Shown here: positions 9,960-22,790 of the stretch, piece after piece | Position numbering within the stretch: the first letter of the stretch is position 1 | How the letters are laid out: each line of letters begins with the position of its first letter | Source of the DNA: Nephrocerus scutellatus | Lineage: Eukaryota > Arthropoda > Insecta > Diptera > Pipunculidae | DNA length: 64,000 nucleotides | NCBI GenBank assembly: GCA_947095585.1 | Contig: OX352765.1 | Span: 76,491,976 to 76,555,975, forward strand | Direction: 5' to 3' | The notes under the pieces: model-generated | Told to the model about the DNA's origin: nothing | Database searches by the model: none | The model's input: the letters and a program-made list of their open reading frames with translations, nothing else | Position numbers and translations under genes: made by a program

Positions 9960-12822
9960 GGTTTGCGAGAGTCCAATAACCTCGCCCGTAAAAAATTATT
10001 ATTACGGAACCCAAAATCAGCCTTGGATACACTGATGAACGACGATGACCACGGCTACGAAAACGGCTTAACGATTTAAGAATTTTCTCATGAAACGTAC
10101 GCTCACTGTATAGAGCTCGAGCTGCACAGCAGCTGGCCGATACCCTGTCTAAATATAAGGCTGACATAACAGCAATCCAGGAGATGCGGTGGAGGGGGAA
10201 TGGTGTCTTACAAAAATCAGATTATTACATATATTGCAGCTGCATCAAGACATCATGTGCTCGGGGGTGGTTTCTAGTAAGCAAAAGAATGAAACCCACC
10301 GTTATCGGCTTTAAAGCAATAAATGAACCACTATTCACCCTTCGCGTGCGGGATAAATTTAAAAACATAAGTCCCATAAACGTTCATGCACCTACAGAGG
10401 ATTCCCCAGATGATAAAAAAGAAGAATTCTTTGAATCAGTCGAACGGGAACTCCCTGCCTGCCCTCAGTATGATATAAAAATCATTCTGGGGGTTATGAA
10501 TGCTAAAATAGGTAGGGAGCCAGTGTCTAATGACAATGGACAACGAGTCGTAGAGATGGCAGCAATCAATAATTTAGTCGTTGGGAGTACAAGGTTTGCG
10601 CATAAAAATATCCACAAAGCCACCTGGGTATCTCCTGATGGAGCCACTCGCAACCAGATAGACCACGTGTTGATAGACCGCCGCCACAACCCGAACCTGA
10701 AGGTGCCAACGTCGACTTGGACCACTATCTTTTTGGTATGATGCTCCAAGTGCCGATTGCATCATCACGAAACATTGCATCCGCGAATGAGATTCGAGTC
10801 AACACGGCTGCCCTTCGCAACGAAGAAACCAGAAACAACTACGGTCAAGCGATAGGACTCACCATAAATGCTGGGAGAGTAAGTCCTGTGGCTGAGATGT
10901 CAGGCGTAGAAGAGAAATGGAAACGCCTTATATATACTGTCATTTGTACTGCTGACTCCATCTTAGGCAGTAGTCGTAGAGATCGGAACGACTGGTTCGA
11001 TGAGCGAGTGAACGTAGGAATATTGCGTACCGAAAAATGCAACAATCTTATAGAACGCGGGCACGCGAAGATGAATATAAAGAGCTCAGAAGATTTGAGT
11101 TCACAGTTCACAGTTCACCGTCGAAAGAAAGCAGCTTGGCAGAAGAATCTCGTCCGTGAAATAGAACAGTACAGAGAGTAAGGACCGCACCAGACGCGGA
11201 AGTTCTACCAAAAAGTCCGCGGTATGACGCAATATACACCGCGTTGCACATACTGCAAAGAAAAGAGGGTAATCTGATCGCCGAACTTAAAGGCATCTTA
11301 GAGCGATGGGAAGAGCGCTTTCATGAGTCGCTAAATGGCCAGTTAACTGACCACCACAAATGACGGAAGATCATACTATGCTGCCGCCACCAAGCATAGA
11401 CGAAGTTAGCAGAGCGATAAATCTGTTCAAAAATAATAAGGCCACGGGTTCTGATGGGTTCCCAGCTGAACCGTTTAAAATAGGAAGCCCCACATTACAC
11501 CAAGCAATTCATGAAAAGTATGGGAAGAAGAAGAAGCTATGCCAGAAGTCTGGCGAAGAGGCATCCTGTGGCCCATAAGAAGGTAGATATAACTAAATGC
11601 AGCAATTATCGTGGTATAACGTTGTTGAGTACCGCGTATATGATTTTCTCCTCTATCCTTCAAGACAGGATAGCCCCGTACGCTAAAGTAATCATAAGTC
11701 CATACCATCATTGGTTCATACCAGCAAATCAACAACTGATCAGGTGATGGTGATGGAAAAATGTCTAGAGTTTCAAAACTCACTACACCATCTTTTTATA
11801 GACTTGAAAGACGCCTATAATAGCATAGCCAGAGTGGAACTTTAAAAAGCCATGAGAGAATTCGGCATCCCTAATTAACTTACACGACTATGTAGGTTGA
11901 CCATGACCAATGTTATATGCCAAGTAAAAATATCCGGATCACTATCAAACATCTATAACGGGCTCCGACAAGGGGATGGACTGGCATGCGGCATCTTCAA
12001 ACTGGCATTTGAGAAAGTGATCCGAGACTCTGACGTAACGGCGAGAGGAACAATCCTCTATAAGTCCGTTCAGATACTGGCTTACGCAGACGATATTGAC
12101 ATCGTTCGTAGAAACCGAAGAGCTGTACAGGGAGGGAGAGAGGGATGGATAGAGGAGGCGGCACGAAATCGAAATCGTGGAGCGCAAATTTGAAGTAGCG
12201 CAATCCTTTAACTATTCACTATTTCATGGCAACTGTAGCAGCCGATAACAGCATGGAACCATAAATACTCGCACGGTTGCTTAAAGCCAACAAAGACTAC
12301 TATAGTCTGCTAAGACTTTTCAAATCCATAACATCCAAGCTGCTGGTATATAAGACAATGGTCATACCAGTACTTACATATGGATCCGAGACTTGGGTGC
12401 TTAGCAAAAAGCATTCTGACCTCTTAGCCACCTTAGAGAGAAAAGTCTTACGGAGAATTGTTGATCCCGTATCTGAGGAAGGACGATTCCGGAGACTCTA
12501 TAATGATGAGATCTACGACCGTTACCGCGATGTAGACATCGTGAAGAGAATTAAGCTCGGTAGGCTCCGGTGTGCAGGACACTTAGCTCGCATGAGCGAA
12601 AAGGATCCTGCTCGGAAAGTCCATTGCGGTCGGATTTATGGAACACGACAGCGAGGCCGGCCAAGCCTACGCTGGAAGGATGGCGTAGAGCAGGACGCCC
12701 AGAGTTAAGGGATGCCAAAATGTATGACATCGACTCGAAATCGGGACCGGTGGAAAGACTTTTTGCGGTAGGCCAGGACCGGACCCCGGTTGTAGAGCCA
12801 AATATGATGATGATGATGATCG
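9960..12822 (+). pseudogene. RTE-like LINE copy R1: endonuclease + RT, (TGA)n tail, frameshifted
   Basis: The 5' sequence AATAACCTCGCCCGTAAAAA is shared with copy R2. The APE endonuclease starts NVRSLYRARAAQQLADTLSK (about 10098) and has the catalytic AIQEMRWRGNG block, then INVHAPTED, IKIILGVMNAKIGREP (usual GDMNAK; here GVMNAK), WVSPDGATRNQIDHVLIDRR. RT pieces follow in several frames: NLFKNNKATGSDGFPAE (about 11420), NYRGITLLSTAY (about 11606), NGLRQGDGLACGIFKLAFEK (11957) and the AYADDIDIV box (12080-12106). The thumb and 3' region are at 12277-12708 with TYGSETWVLSKKHSDLLATL and RRYGTRQRGRPSLRWKDGV-type sequence. It ends ATGATGATGATGATGA at 12805-12820, the short tandem 3' tail usual for RTE. 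It is nearly full length but carries several frameshifts and stops, so it is dead. Confidence 0.82.
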
Positions 12823-13640
12823 CATGTTCGTTATCTTTTATGCAGGTTTTGCCTGCTGCCTCCGCTTCTTTTTTTCAAAAATTAAAAAAGCCCTCTTCCC
12901 AATTTTTGTAAGTTGGCATTAGATTATGAAAAGATTTTAATTTAAATTTTTGTGGGAGAAATTCGTCCCACGCCTTGACGAATTTGTTCCTCACAGCGTC
13001 TTCAGGGTGGTTTATGTTAGGTCTTGAGGGGTACCGAGTTTAGAGAGGGTCTTGAGAGGGTCTTTGAGTGGAGTTTTGAGGATGTCTTGAGGGTATTTGG
13101 CGAAGGTCTTAAGTGGGGATATCATCGTTATCAAAATTTTTTTGCACGAGATTATAGTACTTATCTGATAAGAACTAACGTTTACACATAAATTTTCGTT
13201 AATCCCAGAACAATTTTTTCAGAACAAACGCGATTTTATTCGAAGTTTGCACACCTGTGTATCTCCGATTAGAGAATCTACATGAGAAATTTTATGTTTA
13301 TGTGTTGGTTTTTTGATTGTTAGCTCGATACGTTGCATTGTTTATATACAGGGTGTCCCAGAATTCGTGGTACAAATGAAGCAGTGTGATAGCGGATGTC
13401 ATTTCCAATCAAAACAGCCAAGTAAATGTTTTTTTAATTGTTGAATTGTGAAACGCGTTGCCTCGATAGGACGGACATAACCTGACGTATGAGCAGCTAC
13501 GAATATAGGCGAAATTAGTGAAATACCTACACCCTTCCGCCTTATTTTCATGTGAAAGTTTAGCCAAAACGGTTTTTTTTAATCTGCGGAAGGACAATTG
13601 AAATCGGGTGGCATAGTACGAATGGGCATCCTAAAATCGA
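12823..13640. other. Intronic sequence with minisatellite and S-element scraps
   Basis: A short GGTCTTGAG/GGGTCT array at about 13018-13115 belongs to the same minisatellite family as 57063-58360. An S-element end in - orientation lies at about 13223-13312 (CACCTGTGTATCTCCGATTA). TACAGGGTGTCCCAGAATTC at 13348 looks like the start of a DNA transposon terminal repeat, but no partner end was found. Confidence 0.45.
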
Positions 13641-13940
13641 AAAAGGAGAACTGGAACGGAAGTCCATTCAGACCATAAAATACCTTGAAGCACGGGAAAT
13701 CCTTAGCGATCAGCAGTATGGTTTTCGAAAGTAACGTTCTACTGGTAATCTGATGGAACCAAATCCTGGAACCAGTCTATTGATCAATTAAGTGAAGGCA
13801 AAGTTGTTCCACTCGATATTTGCAAGGCGTTTAACCGGGATTGACATCAAGCGCTTTTGTCGGTATGGAATCGATAAAACCCAGCTTGAATGGACAAGGA
13901 GCTTACCTCTCCGACGACTCAATACAGATCCAATTGGAGA
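13640..13940 (+). pseudogene. LINE-A fragment (RT fingers/palm A region)
   Basis: Contains KYLEAREILSDQQYGFRK followed by a stop and RSTGNLM, then a broken DISKAFDR region (CACTCGATATTTGCAAGGCG). This is the same segment as QLKKYLETNVILSDPQYGI in copy A2 at 20670. Multiple stops and frameshifts; both ends missing. Confidence 0.7.
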
Positions 13941-15483
13941 AGCGCGAGTGGGCAGCAAGTTCTCAGATAAAATTATTCTTTTTTAAAATTAATAATTTTT
14001 TTGAAATTACACTAAAGCTGTATAAATAAACGGCTTTCTAGATTTTTATTACAAGCACACATAATTTCAGCTTCTTTGGAAAGCACTCTGATTCCTATGC
14101 AATCACTATGAAATGTGCACGCATTTGATTTTCTCTCCTGTCATAGTCCATTGGTAATCTGCAGCTAGTGGTAGATTAATGCCATCAAATCATGTCGTAT
14201 TTCAAAAACACCTAATCTGAAATTTCCCATAGGATCCCACTACTTACTAACGTCAAGGAACACTTGAAGCTCGTATCACATTTACACCGAAAGGTGACAA
14301 GTGCATTAACACAGAAAGTGATACCGATACTTCTTGGAAGGTATGACGTCGATGATGAACTTGATAAGTGACAAAGCGTTAGTTGGAAGGTCGGTGGTGC
14401 ACTTAATTTGATAGATGCTTTGCGAGTGTAATACGCTTCTTGTATGGACAACCTGAACCTGACTAATCTTCTACAAGTTTAATTACATTTTACAAACTGC
14501 AAACGTAGCATTTTCTGTGGCAAACGAACAATTGTTGCCTGTCGGACGTTGTTCTCATATAATTGGATATCTCCCAATGTCCTCAATGATTATTTAATCA
14601 AACTTTACGAAGCTTTCCTGAGATTGTATCTATGGATATTTAGCGAAATATCGCGAATTTATTACAAGTTATGTGCTGGTAACCATCTGTATCCAGTTGA
14701 TGGCAAGTGCAATTCTGCTTTTCTCCTTACTTTCACCGACACAATCAATAATGAATGTACATACAATGTCAGTCTTCGGTAATGTGGTTAACTGAGCAAC
14801 TGAGCCACGATTCTTTGTCAAGGGCACCATCAAGCATCACTCCCGGCTGTTTTCGCAGTCTTCTCAATTGCTCCCTCAGGATTATGAGTGTTTGATGACG
14901 ACGGCAAATAATCCACAGTGAACATTTTATTTCGATTGAATTTCTTTTTGTAGTTCCCTATTTCCACTCATTCTTTGCTATTGTTGCCCTACTGTGTTGC
15001 ATCATGGTAATAAATACAACTACAGCTATAAATAAATTTTGAAAAATAATCAGGTGCACAAATTCCGCTTTGCATTATTGATGACGGATCATGGAAAGTT
15101 GAGAGCGCCACCCGTTGCTCAGGGAGTGTGCTTCTGTGATTTATTTAATTTTGTCCTTTTAACATAAATTTAGGTTTCGTTTTTGCAATTGACAGGTTTT
15201 CCATCGTTGAATTTGTTGTTTTTTTATTTTTATTTATCTTTAATTTGGCTTAACTACTCGAGTTGTTATCATTTGCGGAACTCTTAAAAATATTAAAATT
15301 GAAAAGTAAAAAATATCAAAGTTTAACTTTAAGTTTCTCAGCTCCCGTCTCTCCACAGGTGAAGCGCATTCAATTTTTTTAAAATTCTTAATAACCCAAA
15401 GCACGACGTTGACTGACTGCCACTGTGTCAATATGAAATATCTTGGTGCCATTATTTTTTCCTCGTTTTTCCTGTTTTGTCCA
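13941..15483. other. Unassigned intronic sequence
   Basis: No recognisable protein or repeat boundary. Several short open frames without motifs. T-rich tracts near 13975-14000 and 15215-15240. Confidence 0.4.
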
Positions 15484-17180
15484 GACTCGCAATCTATGTC
15501 CGGAGTGATGTTGCGTTTCAGCTTTTGCCTCAATTTAGCCAAAGTTCCAATCCGGAATTCAATTTCATTTGGCTCAAAGTAAAGGTACAAGAGCGCACCA
15601 TCCACTACTGTTTTCTTTACAGGAGCCCACTTAGACAGTGTTTCAACTCAGAGCGAGTTTGATGCACTGTCTGATTCAATTTTGAGATTGTCACAAAACA
15701 TCGTAAAAATGAAATCGTTATTGCGCGCGACTTCAATGTACACAATTCTGGGTGGCTTCGCAATTCTGACAACACCCGAAAGAAGTTGTGTTGAGTTAAT
15801 CGCTGAGTTTAATCACTTTACTCAGCTTGTAAATGAGCCTACCCGAATACCTGACATTGTAAATCATTCCGCAAACACCGTTAACTTGTTCCTTACCTCT
15901 CGTCCTGATAAAAACTCCGTCAATGTATTATCGCCTCTAGGCTCGTCAGACCATTGTGTAGTATCAGCTAATATCTCGTTAATAAACCACGTGTTAGAGA
16001 AAAAACTAAAAAAATAAAAAACAGTATGGCAATATCAGAAAACCAATTGGGACGGCTTCTTTGAGAGTATCAAGTGGTCGCTATTTTTTCGCGATAGCAA
16101 CGTGGATGCCGCCGCTGATGCAATCACAAACATCATCCTTATTGGTATAAGAGACTTTATCTATAATAAGTCCGTTAAGCCAAAGGAAGATGGATGGTAT
16201 GACTTGATCTGTAAAGAACCTTCTACTGCTACCCTAGCTATCCTACCCTACCCTACTGAGGAAAACCGAACAAATTTTAAACGGGCCAGAAATGATTGCA
16301 ATGCCCATCTTCGGCGATTCAAATTCGCCTACGACCAAAAAAACTACAATGTCCCAAAGGGCATTGGTCATTCGTGAAAAGAATCAAAAATACAGCCTCA
16401 TTTATAATGACATTACAGTTCTCCCAGATGGCCAGTCTGTTTGCTGCGCATTTTGCAGCTAGCTCCATGCTCCCAGATTGTGCATTGCTGCCGCCTGCAG
16501 CTCCGACTATTGAACACTCGATTGGACAGATAGATACGTCGTACTCGTGCAGATGCTAGAGTTTTAAACGATCTCAACACTCACAAATCCGCTGGGCGAG
16601 ATGGTATTTCCCCATTAGTTTTGAGGAGGTGTTCTTCTAAGCTGGCATTACCACTGCATAAGCTTTTCCATTTATCGTATTCTTCTTGTCTGTTCCCCTA
16701 GAAGTTGGAAAACAGCCTTTGTCTAGCCCATACACAAAAATGGGTAAGCCGTCGTCACCTTCTTCGTACCGACACACATAGCACTTACATCCATTCGTTC
16801 CAAGGTCATGAAAACGCTGATCAATTTTCAGCTTACGAAATATCTTGAAACTAACGAAATCCTTAGTGACCGGTAGTACGGTTTTCGCGGGCAACGTTGA
16901 ACTGGTGATTTAACCGAACAGTGTAACCGATCGTTGCATCAATTTGGAAAAAGCAAAGCTGTCGCACTCGATATTTCCAAGGCATTTGACAGATTTTGTC
17001 ATCGAGCTCTTTTAAAAATACATTACAAAAATGCTGGTGTTCCGCAGGGCTCTGTTTTGTCCCCGTCACTCTTTCTCATTTTTATTAATGATCTCTTATC
17101 TGTGACTTCTAAAACTCTTTCGCTGACGACAGCACTTTAGCTTCTCATATAAGTTTGAGGAACGTCCCATCACTAAGATG
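15484..17180 (+). pseudogene. LINE-A copy A1: endonuclease and RT, heavily broken
   Basis: It begins within the endonuclease at GACTCGCAATCTATGTCCGG (15484), identical to 19405 in A2, so its 5' end is truncated. The EN continues AEFNHFTQLVNEPTRIPDIV (15808), LSPLGSSDHCVVSANISLIN (15935; the SDHC box is the APE catalytic His). RT pieces: NTHKSAGRDGISPLVLRRCS (about 16577), IALRS region damaged at 16770-16860, AVALDISKAFDRFCHRALLK (16957), NAGVPQGSVLSPSLFLIFIN (17030) and FADDST (17119-17136, one frame off). It ends just after the catalytic box at about 17180 without the thumb. Several frameshifts and small deletions. Confidence 0.82.
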
Positions 17181-19012
17181 CAACTAGAGAAATGAAATGT
17201 GAAAATTTTGGGATCTGGCCAATAGGGTCTGGAATTTTATGGACCAAGCAATTTCTCAACCGAATCGTATGAAATTCGTTATGTTGGACTAAGATGTGAC
17301 TATAAGCATTGTTCTGTTTTTTTTTTTTTTAAAGACAGTTTTTTAAAAAATAAAAAATTCCCCAAAAACATTTTTTACGAATTTTGTGAATAAAATGGTT
17401 ACTATTGGGCTTTAAAGATAATTCTGGGTTTAGACTGAATTACAACTATTCATATGTAGAGCTGAGAAGCTCGCTTTACTATCTTACATGCTTCTATAAA
17501 ACTATACAGGCATACATATTATATGATTTTCGATTTTAATCCTCCCTATGTGCGATTTCGCATGGTAATTAAATAAACAAACGAAAGGGACACATAATGT
17601 TGGGAGCATTCAACAAATTGGCCTGGTTGTCGCACACAGCAAAGGACATAAGAACTCAGGAACGCGAATCGAACGTGTCACCTCGTTGCCGGCTTCAAAT
17701 GATTGCTTCTGTGAATGTAAGCGACCGAGGCATTCTCGTACACGGAGGACATTTATTCAGTTTTTGTTTTTGAACTCGAATCGATTCAATAAAAAGTTTA
17801 TATTACCCGCTCACGCACCCATACACAAAAGGACAACAAAAGTTGGTGGGTTCGTCGGTGAGATAAATTGAATGAATTAAAATATGGTTTCGCGGAATTT
17901 ACAGTCGTCAGTGGCTTTTTTCTGTCAATTGCAGGCGGGCATGCGGCCAACACAACACAACAAAAGGATTTTATTTATTTTTCAAAAAAAAACAATGCTC
18001 GTGTTTTGTGGAAAATATCCCTTAATATGCAACTCAGCAATAGCTGATTCGGTATAATATTTTTTTTAACATTTTATTAATAATTTAATTTTCTGTTGTT
18101 ATACATGAAGAGATTATTTATATTATATTTCCGTTCAGAGAAAATCGTGGTTTCGTGGTTTTGTCATAAAAATAATTTTTTACAACTTATTGTTGTCGTT
18201 GTTTTTTTTTTTTTGTGCACATCACCAACCGCATCATCATCGGCCGACACATAAAACAAGTTGACTGCTCCACAGCTAATTAAATATTATACGAGAAGGG
18301 CCGACAATAATTATTACAAAGCTTTCAATTTTTCCGAATTCATGGGGCGATCGAAAGCAATAATTACTGCAAGCTACAAGGGTAAAGAAAATAATATGTT
18401 CGAGTGTGGCAGTGTGTGGTTAAATAAGGATGTGACGAGCTGCAGTAACTCTATTTGAATGTCAAGTTATTCTGCCACTTGCAGCCTTCACAGAAAAAAT
18501 TTCTCTTCCCATTGAGATAAACTAGAGTCTCAGTTCCTAGTCAATAATACCCCAACATTGGACCTACAATAAAGACAGTCGAGCCTTAATGGTCAATAAT
18601 TAAAGCAGAGAAAAATAGCGCAAAACTAAAAACATTTGAAGGATTGTTTAAGCTGCTTTAGTGAACCTAAGATCTTTTAAAGATAATTTAAGTACCTACA
18701 TAGGTATCCTAGTTTTCGGCAAACACTAGCTACGTACGAGTTCCAAGCTCCGTATATGAGAAAGTATGACTCTGAAGAATTCATTTCCATTACTCCACAT
18801 TCACTTTTGGAAAGCAGAAACCAGACACAAAAGTAAGAACCTAAATTGGAGCACGAAGTATTGATGTCTTATATGAGCAATCGTTAGTATCACAATCACA
18901 TGCGTTTGCAAGTTAATATGAAACAACATTATATGTAAATTAGGAGCACTTTATTTTGGCCTAACAAATCTTAAATACTTCTCAACTGGTAATATTTCGG
19001 TAGGTAATAGAA
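17181..19012. other. Unassigned intronic sequence
   Basis: No gene recognised. Poly-T runs at 17319-17330 and 18201-18213. Short open frames at 17686-17871 and 18261-18458 have no known motif, and I do not call them. Confidence 0.4.
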
Positions 19013-19085
19013 TAACCCATAAAAAGGAAAATTTTTCGTCTAAATTCTCTAATCGGTGATACACAATGTGCAAAATCAACGGTTC
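19013..19085 (+). mobile_element. S-element 5' end fragment
   Basis: AACCCATAAAAAGGAAAATT, then TCTAAATTCTCTAATCGGTG and ATACACAATGTGCAAAATCA: the start of the S-element without units or the 3' end. Confidence 0.55.
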
Positions 19086-19239
19086 GCGTGATTGGCCGTG
19101 ATTGTTTTTATAGTGAATTGACTCATTTTGTCGTGAAGGCAAACTGGCGACAAATTATGTTAATAATCCATTTTGAGACATACTCTTCTCAATTCGGTTA
19201 AAAGAAGCGGTAAGTTGTGTTTTGTGTGTTTGTCGTCAT

Positions 19240-21973
19240 GCGTGATTTCAGAGTGGATCTTACGTGGGCTGAGAACGAATTCTTTCGCTGTGCTTAATTA
19301 TAGGCATGTCCACAGGCCAGCAATTCTGGCACTAAGTGAAACTCAGGTATTTGATAATTCTGATGCATCAGAATATAATCTGACTGGTTATAACTTGTTG
19401 CCGGACTCGCAATCTATGTCCGGAGTGATGTTGCGTTTCAGCTTTTGCCTCAATTTAGTCAAAGTCCCAATCCGGAATGCAATTTCATTTGACTCAAAGT
19501 AAAGGTACAAGAGCGCAACATCCACTACTGTTTTCTTTACAGGAGCCCCCATTTAGACAGTGTTTCAACTCAGAGCAAGTTTGATTCAATTTTAAGAATT
19601 GACACATCGTAAAAATAAAATCATTATTGCGGGCGATTTCAATGTACACAATTCTGGGTGACTTCGCCGTTCTGGTCAGATAACACCCGAAGGAAGGTGT
19701 GTTGACTTATTCGCTGAATTAAATAACCTGACTCAGCTTGTAAATAAGCCTACACGAATACCTGACATTGCAAATCATTCCTCAAACACCCTTGACTTAC
19801 CTCTCGTCCTGATAAATACTCTGTCAATGTATTATCGCCTCTGGGCTCGTCAGACTATTATGTAGTATCAGCTAATTTCTCGTTAATAAACCACGCAGTT
19901 AGAGAAAAACCCCAAAAAAAATAATGTGGCATTACGAGAAAGCCAATTGGGACGGCCTTAATAACAACTTTTGGAAGAATTAACAGGTCGCTATTGTTTC
20001 GCGATAGCAACGTGATGGCCGCCGCTGATGCAATCACAAACATCATTCTTATTAGTATGAGAAAGTTTATCCTTTTTAGAAATAAGTCTATCAAACCAAA
20101 GGAAGATAGATGGTATGACTTGAGCTGTAAAGTGGCTTCTAGCAAACCTACTGAGGAACACCGAACAAATTTGAAACGAGCCAGAAATGATTGCATGCTC
20201 ATCTTCGGCGAGTCAAGTTCACCTACGACCGAAAATTGAGGCAAAAAAAAACTACAATGTTCCAAAGGTAGTAAAAATGTTTGGCCATTCGTGAAAAGAA
20301 TCAAAAATACAGCCTCGTTGTCAATTCCAGATTGCTTACATTGCTGCCTCCTGCACCTCAGACTACTGAACACTCTATGGGACAGATAATCGTTCGTACT
20401 CGTGCTAGAGTTTTAAACGATCTTAACACTCTTAAATCCGCTGGGCCAGAGGGTATTTCCCTATTTGTTCTGAAGAGGTGTACTTCCAAGCTGGCTTTAC
20501 CATTGCGTAAGCTTTTCCATCTATCCTATTCTTCTGGACTTCTCCCGAGAAGTTGGAAAACAGCCTCTCTCCAGCCCATATCCAAAAAAGCCGTGCCGTC
20601 GTCTCCTTCTTCGTACCGACCCATAGCACTTAGATCCATTCTTTCAAAGGAAACGCTGAACAATTTTCAGCTCAAGAAATATCTGGAAACCAACGTAATT
20701 CTTAGTGACCCGCAGTATGGAATACGTAGGCAACGTTCTACTGGTGATTTGATGGTATATCTAACCGAACAGTGGAACCGGTCTTTGCATCAATTTGGCG
20801 AAAGCAAAGCTGTCGCACTCGATATTTCTAAGGCATTTGACAGAGTTTGGCATCAAGCTCTTTTATCCAAAATGCGTGCTTATGGAGTCGATGAAAAGCT
20901 GCTTCACTGAATAAGAAGCTATCTTTTGGACCACTCAATTCAAGTTATATTAGATGGGTTCAAGTCTAAAGTTCATTACTTAAATGCTGGCGTTCTCCAG
21001 AGCTCTGTTTTGTCCCCGAATCTCTTCCTCATTTTTATTAATTATCTCTTATCTGTGACTTCTAAAACTCTTTCGCTGACGACAGCACTCTCAGCTTCTC
21101 ATATAAGTTTGAGGAACGTCCCTCCACTTCTCATGTGGATCTCAAACAACTTCGTATGTTAAGCATCCGTTAAATTCTGACCAAGACAGCATAATACAAT
21201 GGGGAGAAAACAATCGAGTAGAATTTAACGCTTCCAAAACACAATGCTGTCTGCTGTCGTCCAAGCGGTTCTCAAATCCAATGCCATTATCCTTGAATGG
21301 CACTTGCATCGAGGAAACTGAAAATCTCGCAATTCTCGGTATGTGCGTTAACGACAAGCTTCGTTGGAATGACCACATATTTACCGTTGCCAAAAGTGCT
21401 AAGAATTGTTTAGGTTTTCTAACCCGGTTCAAGAAATATTTCACTCCCTCTGATCTGGCTGCTATCTACAAGGCTTCTATTCGCCTTAAACTTAAGCACA
21501 ATTGTCATAGATCAACTAGATAGAATACAAAACCGTGCGATAAAACTTACCGGCGAGGAAAACATCGCGAAATCAATAGATTCGCTTTAACACCGCAGGA
21601 ACGTTTCCTGCTTGTCACTGTTTTATCGCTTCTTCTACCCGCCGTGATCCAGAGAAATAGCCAGCTGCATGCCACCTCTCCTTGAATTCAACCGTAATAC
21701 TCGTGGCGCTCTAAATGATCATCAAGCCCATCTTCGGACGTACAATTAAATTCAGGGGTTCGTTCTTCAGCCGTACAACACATATGTGGAATGCTCTGCC
21801 AAGCTCTGTCTTCCCACATCACTATGATCCACAGGCATTCAAAACACAAGCTCATAGATACATATCTCCTCTTTTCTCCTCCTTTTCCTAAACGCCCACG
21901 CTATGCCAATCATATAGCCGAGCATTATAAGGGTGCGAACCCCCTGAATCGTGCGCGAATTATAAAAAAAAAG
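19240..21973 (+). pseudogene. LINE-A copy A2: longest + strand copy, EN to poly(A)
   Basis: The EN begins with HRPAILALSETQVFDNSDAS (19310; SETQ holds the catalytic Glu), has a frame shift near 19500, and an SD-type box at 19845. The RT is open for 209 codons at 20281-20910: LNDLNTLKSAGPEGISLFVL, SSYRPIALRSILSKETLNNF, YGIRRQRSTGDLMVYLTEQW, AVALDISKAFDRVWHQALLS. Then come NAGVLQSSVLSPNLFLIFIN (GVPQGSVLSP with Pro-Gln-Gly changed), FADDST out of frame at 21072, the thumb LNGTCIEETENLAILGMCVN and LRWNDHIFTVAKSA (21296-21400). The C-terminal region ends in VFPHHYDPQAFKTQ (21811). The 3' end is a short GGG..CCC hairpin at about 21929-21944, then AATTATAAAAAAAAA (21958-21972). It is the best template for the family here, but has at least four frame breaks. 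Confidence 0.85.
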
Positions 21974-22400
21974 TTTAAATAAAATCGGGTAAATTTAAAA
22001 AAAAAATTTGGGAGCCCCCTATCCCGATCACTCGCAAATTTTTACAAAAAGTGTTTCCTTAGGAGATACACATGTGTATAAAATTTGAAGAAAATGGGGT
22101 TAATTTTAAAAAAAATTATATGGGAACCCCTCGGCCCTGGTGCCACTTCCAAATTTTTACAAAAAGCGTTGTACATAGGATATGTGTGTATAAAATTTGA
22201 AGAAAATCGGGTAAATTATGTAATCTATTTGACCCCGATGCCCGAGGGATAGAAAGGGTTGTTATGGGAAATACACATATGTGCAAAGTTTGAATAAAAT
22301 CATACTTTAGGAAGTGGGTTACAAGATTTTGTCTGTCCGCCAGCTAGCCAGCCAGCCACAGGCACACGAATTTAAAATTAAAATTGTTCATGTAAGTTCT
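21974..22400 (+). mobile_element. S-element S4, multi-unit, starting at the LINE-A poly(A)
   Basis: Three or so units with AAATTTTTACAAAAAGTGTT, GGAGATACACATGTGTATAA and AAATTTGAAGAAAATGGGGT, followed by the GGAAGTGGGTT..ACAAGATTTTG end and CACACGAATTTAAAATTAAA. The 5' end is missing. It abuts the LINE-A A-tail at 21973. Confidence 0.6.
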
Positions 22401-22499
22401 CCAATAACCAAAAGTATACTGAATAAAAATAGAAATAAATAAAAACACATTCGAAGCAATGCAACCCCACAACAAAAAAAACCCCAATCGTAAAGCAAG

Positions 22500-22790
22500 T
22501 AGCGCTGCTTACAGCACATTACGCACACTGACCACAGTCGTCATAGTATGACATGATCTGATGCCGCTATACGGGTAAAAATATTTCTATGGGAGCCCCC
22601 CGACCTCGTGGCCCGACCGATCACTTCTAAGTTTCAATAGAAAGTATTGTCAGCGGAAATATACATGTGTGCAAAATTTCAATAAAATCGGGCTTTGGGA
22701 AGTGGGTTAAAAATTGATTACAAAATCTGACAAGCCAGGCAACCGCGGCCACGCGAAGTTAATATTGAAAATTTAAAAATAAAAAAATTG
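22500..22790 (+). mobile_element. S-element S5 with linker, single unit
   Basis: The linker GCTGCTTACAGCACATTACG and CACAGTCGTCATAGTATGAC is followed by one unit (GGGAGCCCCCCGACCTCGTG, AGTATTGTCAGCGGAAATAT) and the 3' end GGGAAGTGGGTTAAAAATTG, CACGCGAAGTTAATATTGAA. The same linker precedes units at 44838 and, inverted, at 57020. Confidence 0.6.

Noticed and set aside
13346..13370. TACAGGGTGTCCC as a DNA-transposon terminus
   Set aside because: No inverted partner was found within the following few kilobases.
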